The notes under the pieces are model-generated. The model was not told the DNA's origin and did no database searches. It was given only the letters and a program-made list of their open reading frames with translations. Made by a program: the position numbers and the translations under genes. This document shows, in pieces, positions 11,542-22,290 of a stretch of DNA of 64,000 bases (position 1 is its first letter; every line of letters begins with the position of its first letter). Source of the stretch: Triticum aestivum (taxonomy: Eukaryota > Streptophyta > Magnoliopsida > Poales > Poaceae); contig NC_057801.1 in assembly GCF_018294505.1 (NCBI RefSeq), positions 202,000,538 to 202,064,537 on the forward strand. Direction: 5' to 3'.

Positions 11542-11870
11542 GTATGTGGTACGGTAAGTAAACCGACTCCAAAACAGTTCTAATGGCAATTTTTCTCTGT
11601 TTTGGAATATTAAGAATTTTGGAAAGCAAGAAGTAATTCGGGAAGGACACGAGGCCTCCACGAGGGTGGAGGGCGCGCCCACCCTTACTAGTCGCGCCCC
11701 CCCCTGTCTCGTGGCCACCTCGTGTGCCTCCCAGACTCTGTTTTCTTGCACGTTACGTATTTTGGTCAGTAAAAATTCATTATATAATCTCCCGAAGGTT
11801 TTGACCATCGTATCATGCAAATATCCTCTGTTTTCGTTTCGAGCTGTCTTTTTGATAGATCTAGAGCACC
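11542..11870 (+). other. Spacer between pol and downstream ORF
   Basis: No coding sequence is evident. It contains a GC-rich inverted-repeat block (gtggagggcgcgcccaccc, 11664-11682) that resembles GC-rich blocks inside LTRs of the same and related families. It may hold the signals needed to express the ORF at 11871. Confidence 0.5.
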
Positions 11871-12386
11871 ATGACGTCTCCAAGCGCTCCCAAGGACAAG
11901 TTTTTCGAGAGGGTTATCAACCCCTATCTCGCGGAGGTGTTGCAACACCCTCAAACCATTGAGATGCGTGAGGGGGTGCTGCACATCCGCGATGTGGAGG
12001 GACCAAGGTGTACCGAAAGCGTGGAGACAAAGCTCGAAGCCATGGAGCAACAAGTTTTCAAGTGCCAAGGGATGGTGGAGCGTGGACTCAACGCCAACCA
12101 GACGATGATCACGGAGTTCACCAACACCCACAAGCTGGATGCCAAGATCATTGGGGAGACCATCTTTAAGCTTCAAGAGAAAATCGAGCACCTCCAAGCC
12201 TAGATCTATGACCTGCAAAACCAAAAATGTGAGTATGAATATAGATTCAAGAGGATGAGTTTGGCTGCAGATTTGAGGATCCCGGAGACTCGATCATCCT
12301 TCTATGATGGTGAGCCTATGCCTTGGAAGATGGACGACAAGCCTACATCATCAACAACTCCTACTTCACCACCTCCGAGGACATAA
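11871..12386 (+). pseudogene. Small downstream ORF with coiled-coil character, one internal stop
   Basis: From ATG 11871 the frame runs 171 codons to TAA 12384-12386, with one internal TAG at 12201-12203. The codon after the stop continues the same pattern (IYDLQNQ after KLQEKIEHLQA), so the stop probably replaced CAG. The middle is helix-forming and rich in Gln, Glu and Lys (KLEAMEQQVF, LQEKIEHL), suggesting a coiled coil. It sits where env-like genes sit in Athila elements but shows no signal peptide or membrane segment. I do not recognise a function. Position, frame continuity and protein-like composition make it a real, decayed gene of the element. Confidence 0.7.
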
Positions 12387-13445
12387 TCACATGGGTATGG
12401 GCACTCCCCTTGGCAACTGCCAAGCTTGGGGGAGGTGCCCCGGTATCGTATCACCATCAGACTCCTATCTTTACCCTTTTACTTAGTTCGATCCTTTTAG
12501 TAATATCTTGATCTAGTAGATTGAAATTTTGGTATGAATTAGTTTTGAGTTTTGCTTTGTGATCCCTTCTATGTAATCGAGTCCGTGAGCTATCTATAAT
12601 AAAGATTAGTGTTGAGTCAAGGGCTTTGCTATCTTGCTATGATCTTGAGAAAGTAGAAGAATAAAAAGAAATAAAAGAGTTCATATTGATCTTATGGATA
12701 GTAATGACTTCACATATAAAAGGTATGAGGCATAAAAGATGTTGAGAGTTGACAAACGTAGTTTTGGTCATCGTTGCAATTAATAGGAAGTAATAAAGAA
12801 AGAGAGGTTTTCACATATAAATATACTATCTTGGACATCTTTTATGATTGTGAGCACTCATTAAGCATGACATGCTAAAGAGTTGATGTTGGACAAGGAA
12901 GAAAACGCAATGGTTTATGTTTTCTCACATCTCAGTTAAAGTATATTGTCATGGATCTCTCAAACATGTTGAGCTTCCATTTCCCCCTCATGCTAGCCAA
13001 AAATTCCTTGCACCAAGTAGAGATACTACTTGTGCTTCCAAATATCCTTAAACCCAGTTTTTGCCATGAGAGTCCACCATACCTACCTATGGATTGAGTA
13101 AGATCCTTCAAGTAAGTTGTCATGTTGCAAGCAATAAAAATTGCTCTCTAAATATGTATGACTTATTAGTGCGGAGAAATAAGCTTTATACGATCATGTG
13201 ATATGGAAGTAATAAAAGCGACAGACTGCATAATAAAGGTTCATATCACAAGTGGCAATATAAAGTGACGTTCTTTTGCATTAAGATTTTGTGCATCCAA
13301 CCCTAAAAGTACATGACAACCTCTGCTTCCCTCTGTGAAGGGCCTATCTTTTACTTTATGTCTTTACTTTATGCAAGAGTCAAGGTGATCTTCACCTTTC
13401 CTTTTTCATTTTATCCTTTGGCAAGCACCTCATGTTGGAAAGATC

Positions 13446-13482
<37 letters not shown>

Positions 13483-13965
13483 AATTGGATGTAAGTTAGC
13501 ATTAACTATTATTGTTGACATCACCCAAAGGTGAATACGTTTGGAGGCGAAACAATAAACTCCCTATCTTTCTCTATGTCAGATTGAAACTCCATAACCA
13601 TAAGTATTGCGTGAGTGTTAGCAATTGTAGAAGACTATATTATAGTTGAGTATGTGGACTTGCTGAAAAGCTCTATTCTTGACTCTTTCTGATGCTATGA
13701 CAAATTGCAATTGCTTCAATGACTGAGAGTATAGTTTGTTAGTTCTCAATGAAGTTTCTGAACCATACTTGACATTGTGAATTGATTGTTACTTGAGCAT
13801 AAGAAACCATATGACAAAATCTATATATGCTGCTGTTATAAGAATCATCATGATGCCCTCATGTCCGTATTTTATTTTTATCGACACCTCTATCTCTAAA
13901 CATGTGGACATATTTTTCAATTTTGGCTTCCGCTTGAGGACAAGCGAGGTCTAAGCTTGGGGAGT
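12387..13965 (+). other. AT-rich non-coding 3' region ending in polypurine tract
   Basis: There is about 1.6 kb without a convincing ORF. It includes an (AT)16 microsatellite at 13449-13480. The last bases, aagcttggggagt (13953-13965), form the purine-rich tract just before the 3' LTR that would prime plus-strand synthesis. A similar aagcttgggggagg occurs at 12423-12436. Confidence 0.7.
13449..13480. repeat. (AT)16 microsatellite
   Basis: Thirty-two bases of uninterrupted AT lie in the 3' non-coding part of the Gypsy element. Confidence 0.95.
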
Positions 13966-15471
13966 TGATATGTCCATTTTGCATCATGCTTTTATATCAA
14001 TATTTATTGCATCATGGGCTGTTATTACACATTATTTCTCGATACTTATGGCTATTCTCTCTTATTTTACAAGGTTTACCATGAAGAGGGGGAATGCCGG
14101 CAGCTGGAATTCTGGCTGGAAAAGGAGCAAATATTGGAAACATATTCTGCACAGCTCCAAATATCCTGAAACTCCACGGAAGTCACTTTTGGAATTAATA
14201 AGAATTATTGAGCGAAGAAAACACCAGAGGGGGCCCACACCCTGGCCAGGAGGGTGGGGGGGCGCGCCCAATAGGGGCGCCCCCCCTATCTCCTGGGCCC
14301 CCTGGTGGCCCTCCAGTGCCCAACTTCTGCTATATGAAGGCTTTTACCCTGGAAAAAATCATAAGCAGCTTACGGGACGAAACTCCATCGCCATGAGGCG
14401 GAACCTTGGCGGAACCAATCTAGGGCTCTTGCGGAGCTGTTCTGCCGGGGAAACTTCCCTCCGGGAGGGAGAAATCATCACCAACGATCCTCTCATCGGG
14501 AGGGGGTCAATCTCCATCAACATCTTCACCAGCACCATCTCCTCTCAAAACCCTAGTCCATCTCTTGTATCCAATCTTGTATCCAAACCACAAATTGGTA
14601 CCTGTGGGTTGCTAGTAGTGTTGATTACTCCTTGTAGTTGATGATAATTGGTTTACTGGTGGAAAATCATATGTTCAGATCCTTAATGCATATTAATACT
14701 CATCTGATCACGAACATGAATATGCTTTGTGAGTAGTTACGTTTGTTCCTGAGGACATGGGTGAAGTCTTGCTATTAGTAGTCATGTGAAATTGGTATCC
14801 GTCCGACATTTTGATGAGATGTATGTTGTCTCTCGTCTAGTGGTGTTATGTGAACGTCGACTGCATGACACTTCACCATTCTTTAGGCCTAGAGGAAGGC
14901 ATTGAGAAGTAATAAGTAGATGATGGGTTGCTAGAGTGACAGAAGCTTAAACCCTAGTTTATGCGTTGCTTCGTAAGGGGCTGATTTGGATCCACTAGTT
15001 TCATGCTATGGTTAGGTTTACCTTAATACTTCTTTTGTAGTTGCAGATGCTTGCAATAGGGGTTAATCATAAGTGGGATGCTTGTCCAAGTAAGGGCAGT
15101 ACCCAATCACCGGTCCACCCACATATCAAATTATCAATGTACCGAACGCGAATCATATGAGTGTGATGAAAACTAGCTTGACGATAATTCTCATGTGTCC
15201 TCGGGAGCGCATTTGTCATTATAAGAAATTTTCCAGGCTTGTCCTTTGCTAGAAAAAGGATTGGGCCACCTTGCTGCTCTTTATTTACTTTCATTGCTTG
15301 TTACCCGTTACAAATTATCTTATCACAAAACTATCTGTTACCTACAATTTCAGTGCTTGCAGAGAATACCTTACTGAAAACCGCTTGTCATTTCCTTCTG
15401 CTCCTCGTTGGGTTCGACACTCTTACTTATCGAAAGGACTACGATAGATCCCCTATACTTGTGGGTCATCA
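13966..15471 (+). repeat. 3' LTR of Athila-type Gypsy
   Basis: The LTR is 1506 bp. It starts tgatatgtcc and ends gggtcatca, and pairs with 5183-6704. Besides many substitutions it lacks about 12 bp in the cac/atc-rich part present near 5700 of the other LTR. It is followed by target duplication acctc. Confidence 0.92.
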
Positions 15472-16201
15472 ACCTCCGGCAAGATCCTTGTTGGGGACGA
15501 CCACGAGACCTTCGGCAAGGCCCTTGCCGAGGACATCCGCGGGGCCACAGCCAGCCCACGCCCGCCAAGTTTCCACCGCCGCTCCCATACAGCTGCCAGC
15601 CCACCAGCTAGGCAGGCACCTGCGTGTCGACGTGAGGCTTCCAAGCCAACTCAGCGAGCGCCTACGTGGTGGCATGCAAATCTTCGTGAAGGCCCTACCA
15701 CCGCGCCACCTCAGCAGCTTGCCGGCCTACATGGCACCAGGCGTACCGCTGGCCTAGACACGTGTCGGAGCAAGGTGGGGCGGCGACGGACGGGACGGGG
15801 GCTGGTTTCCATCCCCGATAAAGTGAGGGGGACACCTAAGAGGTGCATTAAATGCGTCTTGTCTCGTAATGGCTAAGCGATAAGCTTAGCCACTGTACAC
15901 CAATGTCACCTCATGTGTGCCACTGTGGCGATCCCCTTGACTATAAAAGGAGGCCCGAGGCATCCAGGAGAAGGATTCGGACCCTTGGATAAGTTACACT
16001 CATCGTAGCTAACTCAAGAACTCCAAGAACACTCAAATAGACACAAAAGCAGGACTAGGGTATTACGCATCCTCGCGGCCCGAACCTGGCTAAACGACCC
16101 GTGTGCTTGTGCCGATTGCTGATCCCGCTCTTTTCACGACCCCGCGCCCCGTAACCGTAGTAGGGATTCCCGTGATCCCATAGGTGTCGTTTCCACTGAC
16201 A
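15472..16201 (+). repeat. Right piece of an older Gypsy-type LTR (possible solo LTR)
   Basis: The segment continues the sequence left of 5183. It has a TATA box (TATAAAAG, 15942-15949), a transcription-start-like region, the cggcccgaacctgg motif shared with many Triticeae Gypsy LTRs (16078-16091), and an apparent end in CTGACA at 16201. What follows is neither a primer-binding site nor gag, so a solo LTR is more likely than a full element. Its left end was removed or displaced by the minus-strand element ending at 5065. Confidence 0.6.
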
Positions 16202-17374
16202 GTGGGGGTTTAGAGAGGAGATACCGGTTCTTGTGATAATCATTCCACATGTTAACATGGTACGTGAGCAGGCGCGCCTTCATCAACCAGGTGGCAAAGG
16301 TAGATGCCAAGTGATACGCCATGTCACTTAATGCACGACATGACAAATGTAAAGAAAGGTTGCACGGTAAATATTCAGGTGGTGTGGGGGAGTGGGGAGA
16401 CATACTTGGACGAGGACAACGGATGAAATTGCACATCTCACTGACAGGAATGTTGAGACATGGTGCTAGTAGTGAAAACTGCACATCAACGGATGAGAGA
16501 AAAGTTACACATCGATCGTGAGCGAGTTGCATCTAACAGGGCTAAAGTTACAAAACCCAAAAGTTTATCAAAACGTAATCATATAAGATCTAGTATTGAA
16601 GAACTCGGCGCAAGAGCCCAACGATGAAAATTGACCTTAATTCCGACAGCAGGTTTTGATGGTTAATTTTTGAAAAGGTAAAATCCATGCACGTGAAACA
16701 GCCCAGCAACTCGAATGAAAGGAGCGTTGAAGCTTACTAGTACAGTACTTTAGTTTGGCAGGCCTATTTCAACGCCTGTTCCATGAGATTTTTCCTTTTT
16801 TGGCACGAGGTGAAAAAGGCAGTCAAAAGGTTTTCTAATATGAGTGTTTGGTCACGGTGTATTTCACATGATTTTCTCATTGCCTTCCTATATCCTTGTG
16901 ATTGCTCTCATTTCCCGTTTTACTTCCTCCCGCATCTGCCGGTTTAGGAGTATAAACAGACGCCAATGCTTGCAGACGAAGCACGAGGACAGAAAAAGTC
17001 GAGTTCAACTTGCAAGGTAGGAGGGTAGGAAAGAGACAAGGATGGACGTGATTCGGTTGTGTCTCCTTTATTTTCTGCCTCGACCAACGTACGGTGTGTT
17101 GCCGTGCCAAATGTTGCAGTGCAGCTGCTGCCTGTTGGTAAGTGCGTGCGTGCATGCGTGCTTGCTTTTTGGTATCCTGAAGTACAAGTACTGTAGTTTA
17201 GCTAGCCAAATGATGTCAGGTTGTCAACACCGGACCCTAGGTACGTTCCAAAACACCCGAGGTGTGTGCTCCTTCCTTCCGAGAAAACAGACTTTTTACA
17301 TCTTTTGTAATTAGCATGCCGGACGAGAGTTATATAGTTAGTGTGTCATGGCGGGCGGTGGTCGTTGCAGTAAG
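16202..17374. other. Low-copy-looking sequence, no gene identified
   Basis: There is no recognisable transposon structure and no ORF with protein-like features on either strand. The base composition is mixed. The segment 16940-17170 has a promoter-like appearance (tataaacag near 16951, a short tgcgtgcgtgcatgcg run near 17143), but no coding exon follows. Confidence 0.4.
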
Positions 17375-17422
17375 TACTCCCTCTGTAAAAAAAATATAAG
17401 AGAGAGATCACTAGAGGGAGTA
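17375..17422. mobile_element. Tiny Stowaway-type MITE remnant
   Basis: Forty-eight bases begin tactccctctgt and end agagggagta. The ends are inverted repeats typical of Triticeae Stowaway (Tc1/Mariner) MITEs with TA at each end. Internal sequence is almost absent, suggesting an internal deletion. Confidence 0.65.
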
Positions 17423-18014
17423 GAATATTTGCTATGTTGAGCAGGGACGGAGCTGGAATGACACGAGCAGTTAACCATACATGTACGTGCCAGCTGCAAT
17501 TGAATATGGCGGAAGGTGGGTGTCGGCAGCATGCAGCGAGAGCGCGAGAGGTTGATGAAATGATGTGCGGTGGCGGTGCCCGGCAGCAGTACATGCCCGG
17601 CTGACGCCCTGTCCCTCACCCCCGACATGTGCACGCCTACGGCCTTCCACCAGTCAACCGTCGCAACTCGCGATGGATGCGGTGCGGTTTCTTCTATACG
17701 CCTCGTATTCGGGCCGGCCGTTGGTGCGTGCGCGCGTAATTGGGCATACGGGGTACTACGAGCGAGCTACTGTATTTCACTGAGTGGAATGATTGCTCGT
17801 GTGTGGCGCACGTAGCAGCTGCGGCTCCATTTCCCCTGCCTGCATCCGGATTCGGACGGACGACGACTCTCGCGCTGCTGCTCCACGCCTTTTCGAAATA
17901 GACTTTCGCTTCGCTATATAGATATAGCAACCACATGATACAACTGATAGTTTGATGCTAAAACAGATAACACAAGCAAGCCCAAAAAAATAACAAAGAA
18001 AGAAAAATAAACTA
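17423..18014. other. Unassigned sequence, no gene identified
   Basis: The sequence is GC-richer than the surroundings, with no ORF above about 80 codons and no clear repeat. Nothing here can be assigned. Confidence 0.4.
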
Positions 18015-18409
18015 ATGACAACAGGTCGGATCGCCGAATACGATGGTGACCTGACCCGCAACCGTTGCGCCTGCTGGAGAATTTCCACCACGCTCCTAGC
18101 ACTTCGGGCCACCGCATACCAAACAACACCTTCAGGAAGGAACGCGACGATGCTGACGCTGCTGCCCGGACTGGTCCTAGGTTTTCCCTCGGTACACGGA
18201 GGGGCGCGTGGAAGAGGCATGCCCAACGCCCTTCAGGAAGGAATGGTGTCGCCCGCGGGCGTCACCGCGTCGGTGCCGGCCAAGCCGACAGGGATTTCTC
18301 CCGTTCGCCACACAACCACAGCGCCGGCCGCTCAGTCGCACTCCACCAATCTTGCCGCCTACCAACATGCGCCACCACGGTCTTTAGATCACCACCGTTG
18401 TTTCACCAT

Positions 18410-18981
18410 GGAAAGTGAAGCGAGACCGACGGATCTGAGAGGGGACAGCCGGGAACGAGGAGGGCAAAATCAGCAGCCACGCGGGAGGGGACAACCTCCA
18501 CCGCCCTTGGCGGTCATCGGCCGGAGGCAGCAATAGGAGCACACCAAGCCCACGGCCCGGCCGAGCCAGAAAGGACTCGTGAAGCTCCTGTCACCACGCC
18601 GCAGTTAGCGCGCCGCCGTCTCCGCACCCCCCCCCCCCCCCCCCCCCCCGCGCACGAGCCGCACCTCCGTTCGTCGAAGCCGTCGCACACGAACAAGCGA
18701 CGAAGCGAAACCTATGAGGCCGAGAGGGGACTACCGGGAACGAAGAGCGGCAGAATTGGCAGCCACGCGGGAGGGGACAACCTCCACCGCCCATGGCGGT
18801 CACTGACCGGACGCAGCAAGGAGAGCACTCTTGGTCCACGGCCCGGCCGAGCCAGACAGGGCTCGTGAGGCTCCCGTCACCGCGCTGCTGTGCGCGCGCC
18901 TCCGTCTCCACAACCCCCCGCACGAGCCGCTCCTCCGTCCGTTGGTGCCGCCTGCCAGGCCCGCCCAGACCCGGATGGGGC
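18410..18981. repeat. Tandem duplication, period about 286 bp
   Basis: Two adjacent units (about 18410-18695 and 18696-18981) share long words in the same order, for example agccacgcgggaggggacaa at 18475 and 18761 and cacggcccggccgagccag at about 18550 and 18838. Identity is roughly 80 percent by eye, so the duplication is old. Confidence 0.8.
18627..18649 (+). repeat. Homopolymer C23
   Basis: A run of 23 cytosines lies inside the first duplication unit; the second unit has only six at the matching place. Length in the assembly may be inaccurate. Confidence 0.95.
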
Positions 18982-19728
18982 CCAAAAGGGCCCAGATCTG
19001 GGCCAAAAGGGCCCCGTAGCCTATCGTCACGCCAGCCAACAACCAAGTGGTTGCACCGCCTCCTCCTCACCATCCGGCGCAGCGCCGCCGCCGGAACCAC
19101 CGCTGCCCCAGGAACGCCGCCACACTCCCGCGACGGGAAAGGAAGACCACCCACAGCACTACTGGAGGACCCGACGTCGGGCCCCCGCCGCCACCACGGG
19201 GCACAGCCGCCGCGGGCCAAGCACTCATCCATCGCCACAGCACCGCAGCGCGTCGTCGACCGGAGAGAGAGCCACCTCGCCGCCGGGCCACGTGCACGCC
19301 CAACACCACTGCCCAGGGAGGGAGCCTCACGCCCACCAGCACCAAGACGTGAAGGAAAGATCCCCCGCCACCAGCCACCGCGAGGGGCTCCGCCCTGGCG
19401 GTCCCGGCTGGCGACGAAGGCCGGAGGAGGAAGGGGAAGGCGCCCGCGGCGGGATCTGGCGCCGTCGCCCGAGCCGCCCACGTGGGGAACGGCGTGGGGG
19501 CAAGGGGGGACTTTTTTTCGCTATCTGCTCCACGCCTTTACTCCGAACGCTGCCTACGAGAATTTTCTCAAACCCGTTTCTTCTAATCCCTAAAAAATCA
19601 GGTTTAAGACATGTAAGACTATGTTATTATCCCTTAAAAGATTATGCCGTATGTCCACGGACACATCCGAACTTTGGACCGTATCGGGAGATTTTGAACA
19701 TTCTAACTGATCCGGTCTAATCTTGATG

Positions 19729-20629
19729 TCAGCCAGGTGAAAGCGTTGCAAGTCGGAAAGAAAAGAAGGGGAGCCTTTTTTTCTCCCTCGTCCCTTGTGG
19801 CAGGAACCCTAGCCGGCGCCTGAAGAGCGCATCTTTCAGCGCAGTCCTCCGGCGGCTCCCCTCCGCCGGCTACCTCGGTCGTCGGTGGTGAGGGGGGTCG
19901 CCGGATCCACGCACGTAGATCATTTTAACTCCTTTATAGTCTAGGTTTTTAGGTTGATCATCGTGTTGGCTTCAGCGGCGACGATGACGACGCTGAATAC
20001 AAAGTCCTCGGATCCTTCCCTGACGAGGCCATCGGCCCTATGGTTGGGGATGGATTTGGAAACTAGTCTGTTCAAGCAAGGATGGCGTGGCGACAGCGGC
20101 ATCCTCGTGGTGGACCTGTGTCCTCGGGCTCCGCCGTTGCAACGGCGTTTGCTCCAGCGTCCGTGCGGAGCTTGGGAGGTAGTCCAGGAGCGAATGCAGA
20201 TTATTGTCTGCATTGACGACATCTGGAAGACGGAACATGTGTTGGGTTCATGGTTCGTGGATGGCAGGTATGGTTTCCTCCTTCGGCGCCTTAGTCGTGA
20301 TGGGGTGCCTGATCTGGAATTCGATGGCGTTTCCGGGGTTGCCCTGGTCTAATTCGTTCAACGGCAATGGCTTCACTTTTAGTGAGCGATCTTGGAGGTT
20401 CGCAAAGCTTCTTATCAGCGATGGAGCCGCATCGAGCTCCGCTGAGGAGGTGATCCGTCATTCTTTTCTTTGGTGACTGCTGTGGTGGTGCCGAAGGTAG
20501 GTGACAGGCGTTGATGTCAAGCTCAGAGATGTTCTACTCTCTTCTCAGTTTTGTCATGTCGGTTTTTACGTAACTTGTACTTTATTCTTAATGATATGAA
20601 TGAGACACTTATTTTACCATGCAAAAAAA
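19729..20629 (+). mobile_element. Poly(A)-tailed non-LTR retroelement without ORF, 901 bp
   Basis: The element is flanked by a perfect 10-bp duplication aatcttgatg (19719-19728 and 20630-20639) and ends in a nine-A tail after a gtaatttattc-like 3' region (acttgtactttattcttaatg) often seen at ends of Triticeae non-LTR elements. No reverse transcriptase is encoded. The longest plus frame (19954-20352, 132 codons) has no recognisable domain. It is best read as a non-autonomous element mobilised by a LINE; a processed transcript copy is possible. Confidence 0.75.
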
Positions 20630-20782
20630 AATCTTGATGCCCGCAATATATACAACCTAAAAAGTGTTTAGAATGTACGTTTCAGGATGTAAAGAAAAAA
20701 ATGAATGTTCGCTTGAAGATGCCCTTGGGCCACGCCTACCTCGGCCTCTGCTCTCGAAACAGGCTTTCCTCCCGTTCTTTAA

Positions 20783-22066
20783 GAGCATCAACAGGCGGCA
20801 CTCCTCATATTTTCTTCTCCATACCATGTATCTCATATTCCGTCCCTTGTTTTCATACTAAACCATGCAACATTGTTAAAAAGTACGTAGAAAATGAGCG
20901 GACATACAAATGCACAATCGGTCATCACAACCGGATCATCAAAAGATAGCCAAAGTTCACATAATACGGGGGCAAGTTCAAACTACAACAAAAACTTGGA
21001 ATATAGACGGATTTCACCACTTCCTAACCGGCCCTTTGCCCTTCCGGTAGCCGGCACAACTGTAGGAGTCTATGGCAGGAGGTGGGTCGACGTCGGAGCC
21101 GTCAGACCCGTCGGAGGAGGAGGAATCAGAGATGACGATGAAGCCTTGCAAGCGCCGGATGACGCGGTCTTGTTGGCGCTTGAGTTTTCCACCCTCGCCG
21201 TCTCCCTCGCTGCCTCAGCCGCCTCCCGCTCGGATTGCTCAACACCGAGCCGGAGTTGCTTGGCATTGAGCCTCCGGAGCCGTCGAGCCTTCGTCTCCAC
21301 CTCAGTCAGTGACCGGCAGCACACCCACTCGAAGAGACGGTCCTCCTCGCCGGGCACCCGGCGACGGCGGGTGGACTGCGCAGACCCGCTGGACCCGCTC
21401 GCCATCTCGCTAGCCCTCCGCCTCTCGCGGCGGGCAGCTCGTGCCTCCGACTCCGTAGTCCGCATCCGCGGCGTATGTTGAGCGGGCGCTAGAACCCAGC
21501 TCTGCCCACACGGAGCAGCGGGCGGAGGTGGTGGAGACCGTCGGGCGGGAGGAGCAAATCTGCCAGGCCTCGCTGATCCGCGTGCGGGGTAGGAAGGGCC
21601 AGCGCTGGTGTGACGAGCGACAGGGGGCGTCGCATCGGACCTGGAGTTGCCGCCCATACCAAACCGCGAGCGCTCGAGCGCGATATGGAGCGCCAGCTCC
21701 TCCTCTTCTTCGGAGCTGTCGGTGCTGGACATGGTCGCCGGTGCTAGGGATTTGGCAGATTGGGGAAATGGGACCGGCCGGAAGGGAAGGGGAGCGGAGT
21801 GAGCTAGAGTTTTGCCGGACGAGGGTTTTTGTGGGGTCGAGGTGGGCCAACGGTGGGCCGGGCTGATGTGGTGGGCACGCCCGGGCGTGCCCGGACCGCC
21901 TCATATCCGCCCTACATTTGGGACGGATATGAGGGGTGCCGGTCAGCCCGGGCGTTTGAGGCCTGTTCGAAAGCTCCGGTTGGCTCGGTATATTGTGACC
22001 AGTCAGTGACCGGACGGCCTGCCCGGGCGTATGAGACGGATATAGGGCTCCCGGTTGTAGATGCTC
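20783..22066. mobile_element. PIF/Harbinger-type non-autonomous element, 1284 bp
   Basis: The ends are inverted: GAGCATCAACA at the left and, on the other strand, GAGCATCTACA at the right, ten of eleven matching. Both sides are flanked by the 3-bp duplication TAA (20780-20782 and 22067-22069), as typical of PIF/Harbinger. The left third is AT-rich and the rest GC-rich. It encodes no transposase but holds a 220-codon minus-strand frame. Confidence 0.72.
21070..21732 (-). CDS. Hypothetical protein inside Harbinger-type element
   Basis: The 220-codon frame starts with ATG at 21732, about 335 bp inside the right terminus. The N-terminus is Ser/Glu-rich (SSEEEEELAL), followed by a Pro/Arg-rich low-complexity stretch, then a more protein-like helical C-terminal half with RLRRLNAKQLRLG near residues 155-168. 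I do not recognise a domain; it is not a DDE transposase. It could be a captured fragment of a host gene or a short element-specific protein. High GC content makes long chance frames easy, so expression is unproven. Confidence 0.4.
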   Translation of the reverse strand: MSSTDSSEEEEELALHIALERSRFGMGGNSRSDATPPVARHTSAGPSYPARGSARPGRFAPPARRSPPPPPAAPCGQSWVLAPAQHTPRMRTTESEARAARRERRRASEMASGSSGSAQSTRRRRVPGEEDRLFEWVCCRSLTEVETKARRLRRLNAKQLRLGVEQSEREAAEAARETARVENSSANKTASSGACKASSSSLIPPPPTGLTAPTSTHLLP

Positions 22067-22193
22067 TAATGGCTCCGGCCTTTCTTTGCTAGTGCTCGAT
22101 CAGCTTAGCTAATTTCCACCCTAAAATTGTCTGAATCTTATTTTGTGTTTGGATACCGACCTAATTAATTGGGCTAGCAACAAAAACAAATTA

Positions 22194-22290
22194 TACTTCC
22201 TCTGTCCCAAAATAAGTATCTTAACTTTACACAAACATTAGTACAAAGATGTACTGAAATTGAGACATTTATTTTGTGATGGAGCGAGTA
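22194..22290. mobile_element. Stowaway-type MITE (Tc1/Mariner)
   Basis: The 97-bp segment starts tacttcctctgtcccaaaat and ends with the near inverse (attttgtgatggagcgagta), flanked by TA. The inside also pairs (ttagtacaaagatgtac region). This is the classic Triticeae Stowaway structure. Confidence 0.85.

Larger units (their letters stand above)
5183..15471 (+). mobile_element. Complete Athila-type Gypsy LTR retrotransposon (WHAM-like)
   Basis: A 10.3-kb element is bounded by two LTRs (5183-6704 and 13966-15471) that start TGATA and end TCATCA. It is flanked by a perfect 5-bp target duplication, acctc, at 5178-5182 and 15472-15476. The order is LTR, tRNA-Asp primer site, gag, protease, reverse transcriptase, RNase H, integrase, a small downstream ORF, a long AT-rich non-coding tail, LTR. 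By eye the two LTRs differ at roughly 50-60 positions plus several indels, about 4 percent, so it is clearly older than the element at 40152. A stop in gag, a frameshift, a stop before RNase H and a frameshift before integrase make it non-autonomous now. Family name from memory. Confidence 0.92.
18015..19718. other. GC-rich, non-coding repeat-like block
   Basis: Very GC-rich sequence opens long frames on both strands (up to 296 codons), but all are low-complexity Arg/Pro/Gly/Ala strings with no domain. This is expected from composition alone. The block contains a tandem duplication (18410-18981). Phrases such as cttcaggaaggaacgcgac resemble GC-rich untranslated parts of non-LTR elements I recall from Triticeae. 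That assignment is tentative. Confidence 0.45.

Noticed and set aside
16134..17634. Small ORFs (60-132 codons) as host genes
   Set aside because: No domain, no splice-consistent neighbours, and overlapping frames on both strands.
18591..19720. Long ORFs on both strands (up to 296 codons) in GC-rich DNA
   Set aside because: All are low-complexity Arg/Pro/Gly/Ala translations, overlap in several frames and lack any domain; high GC content explains them.
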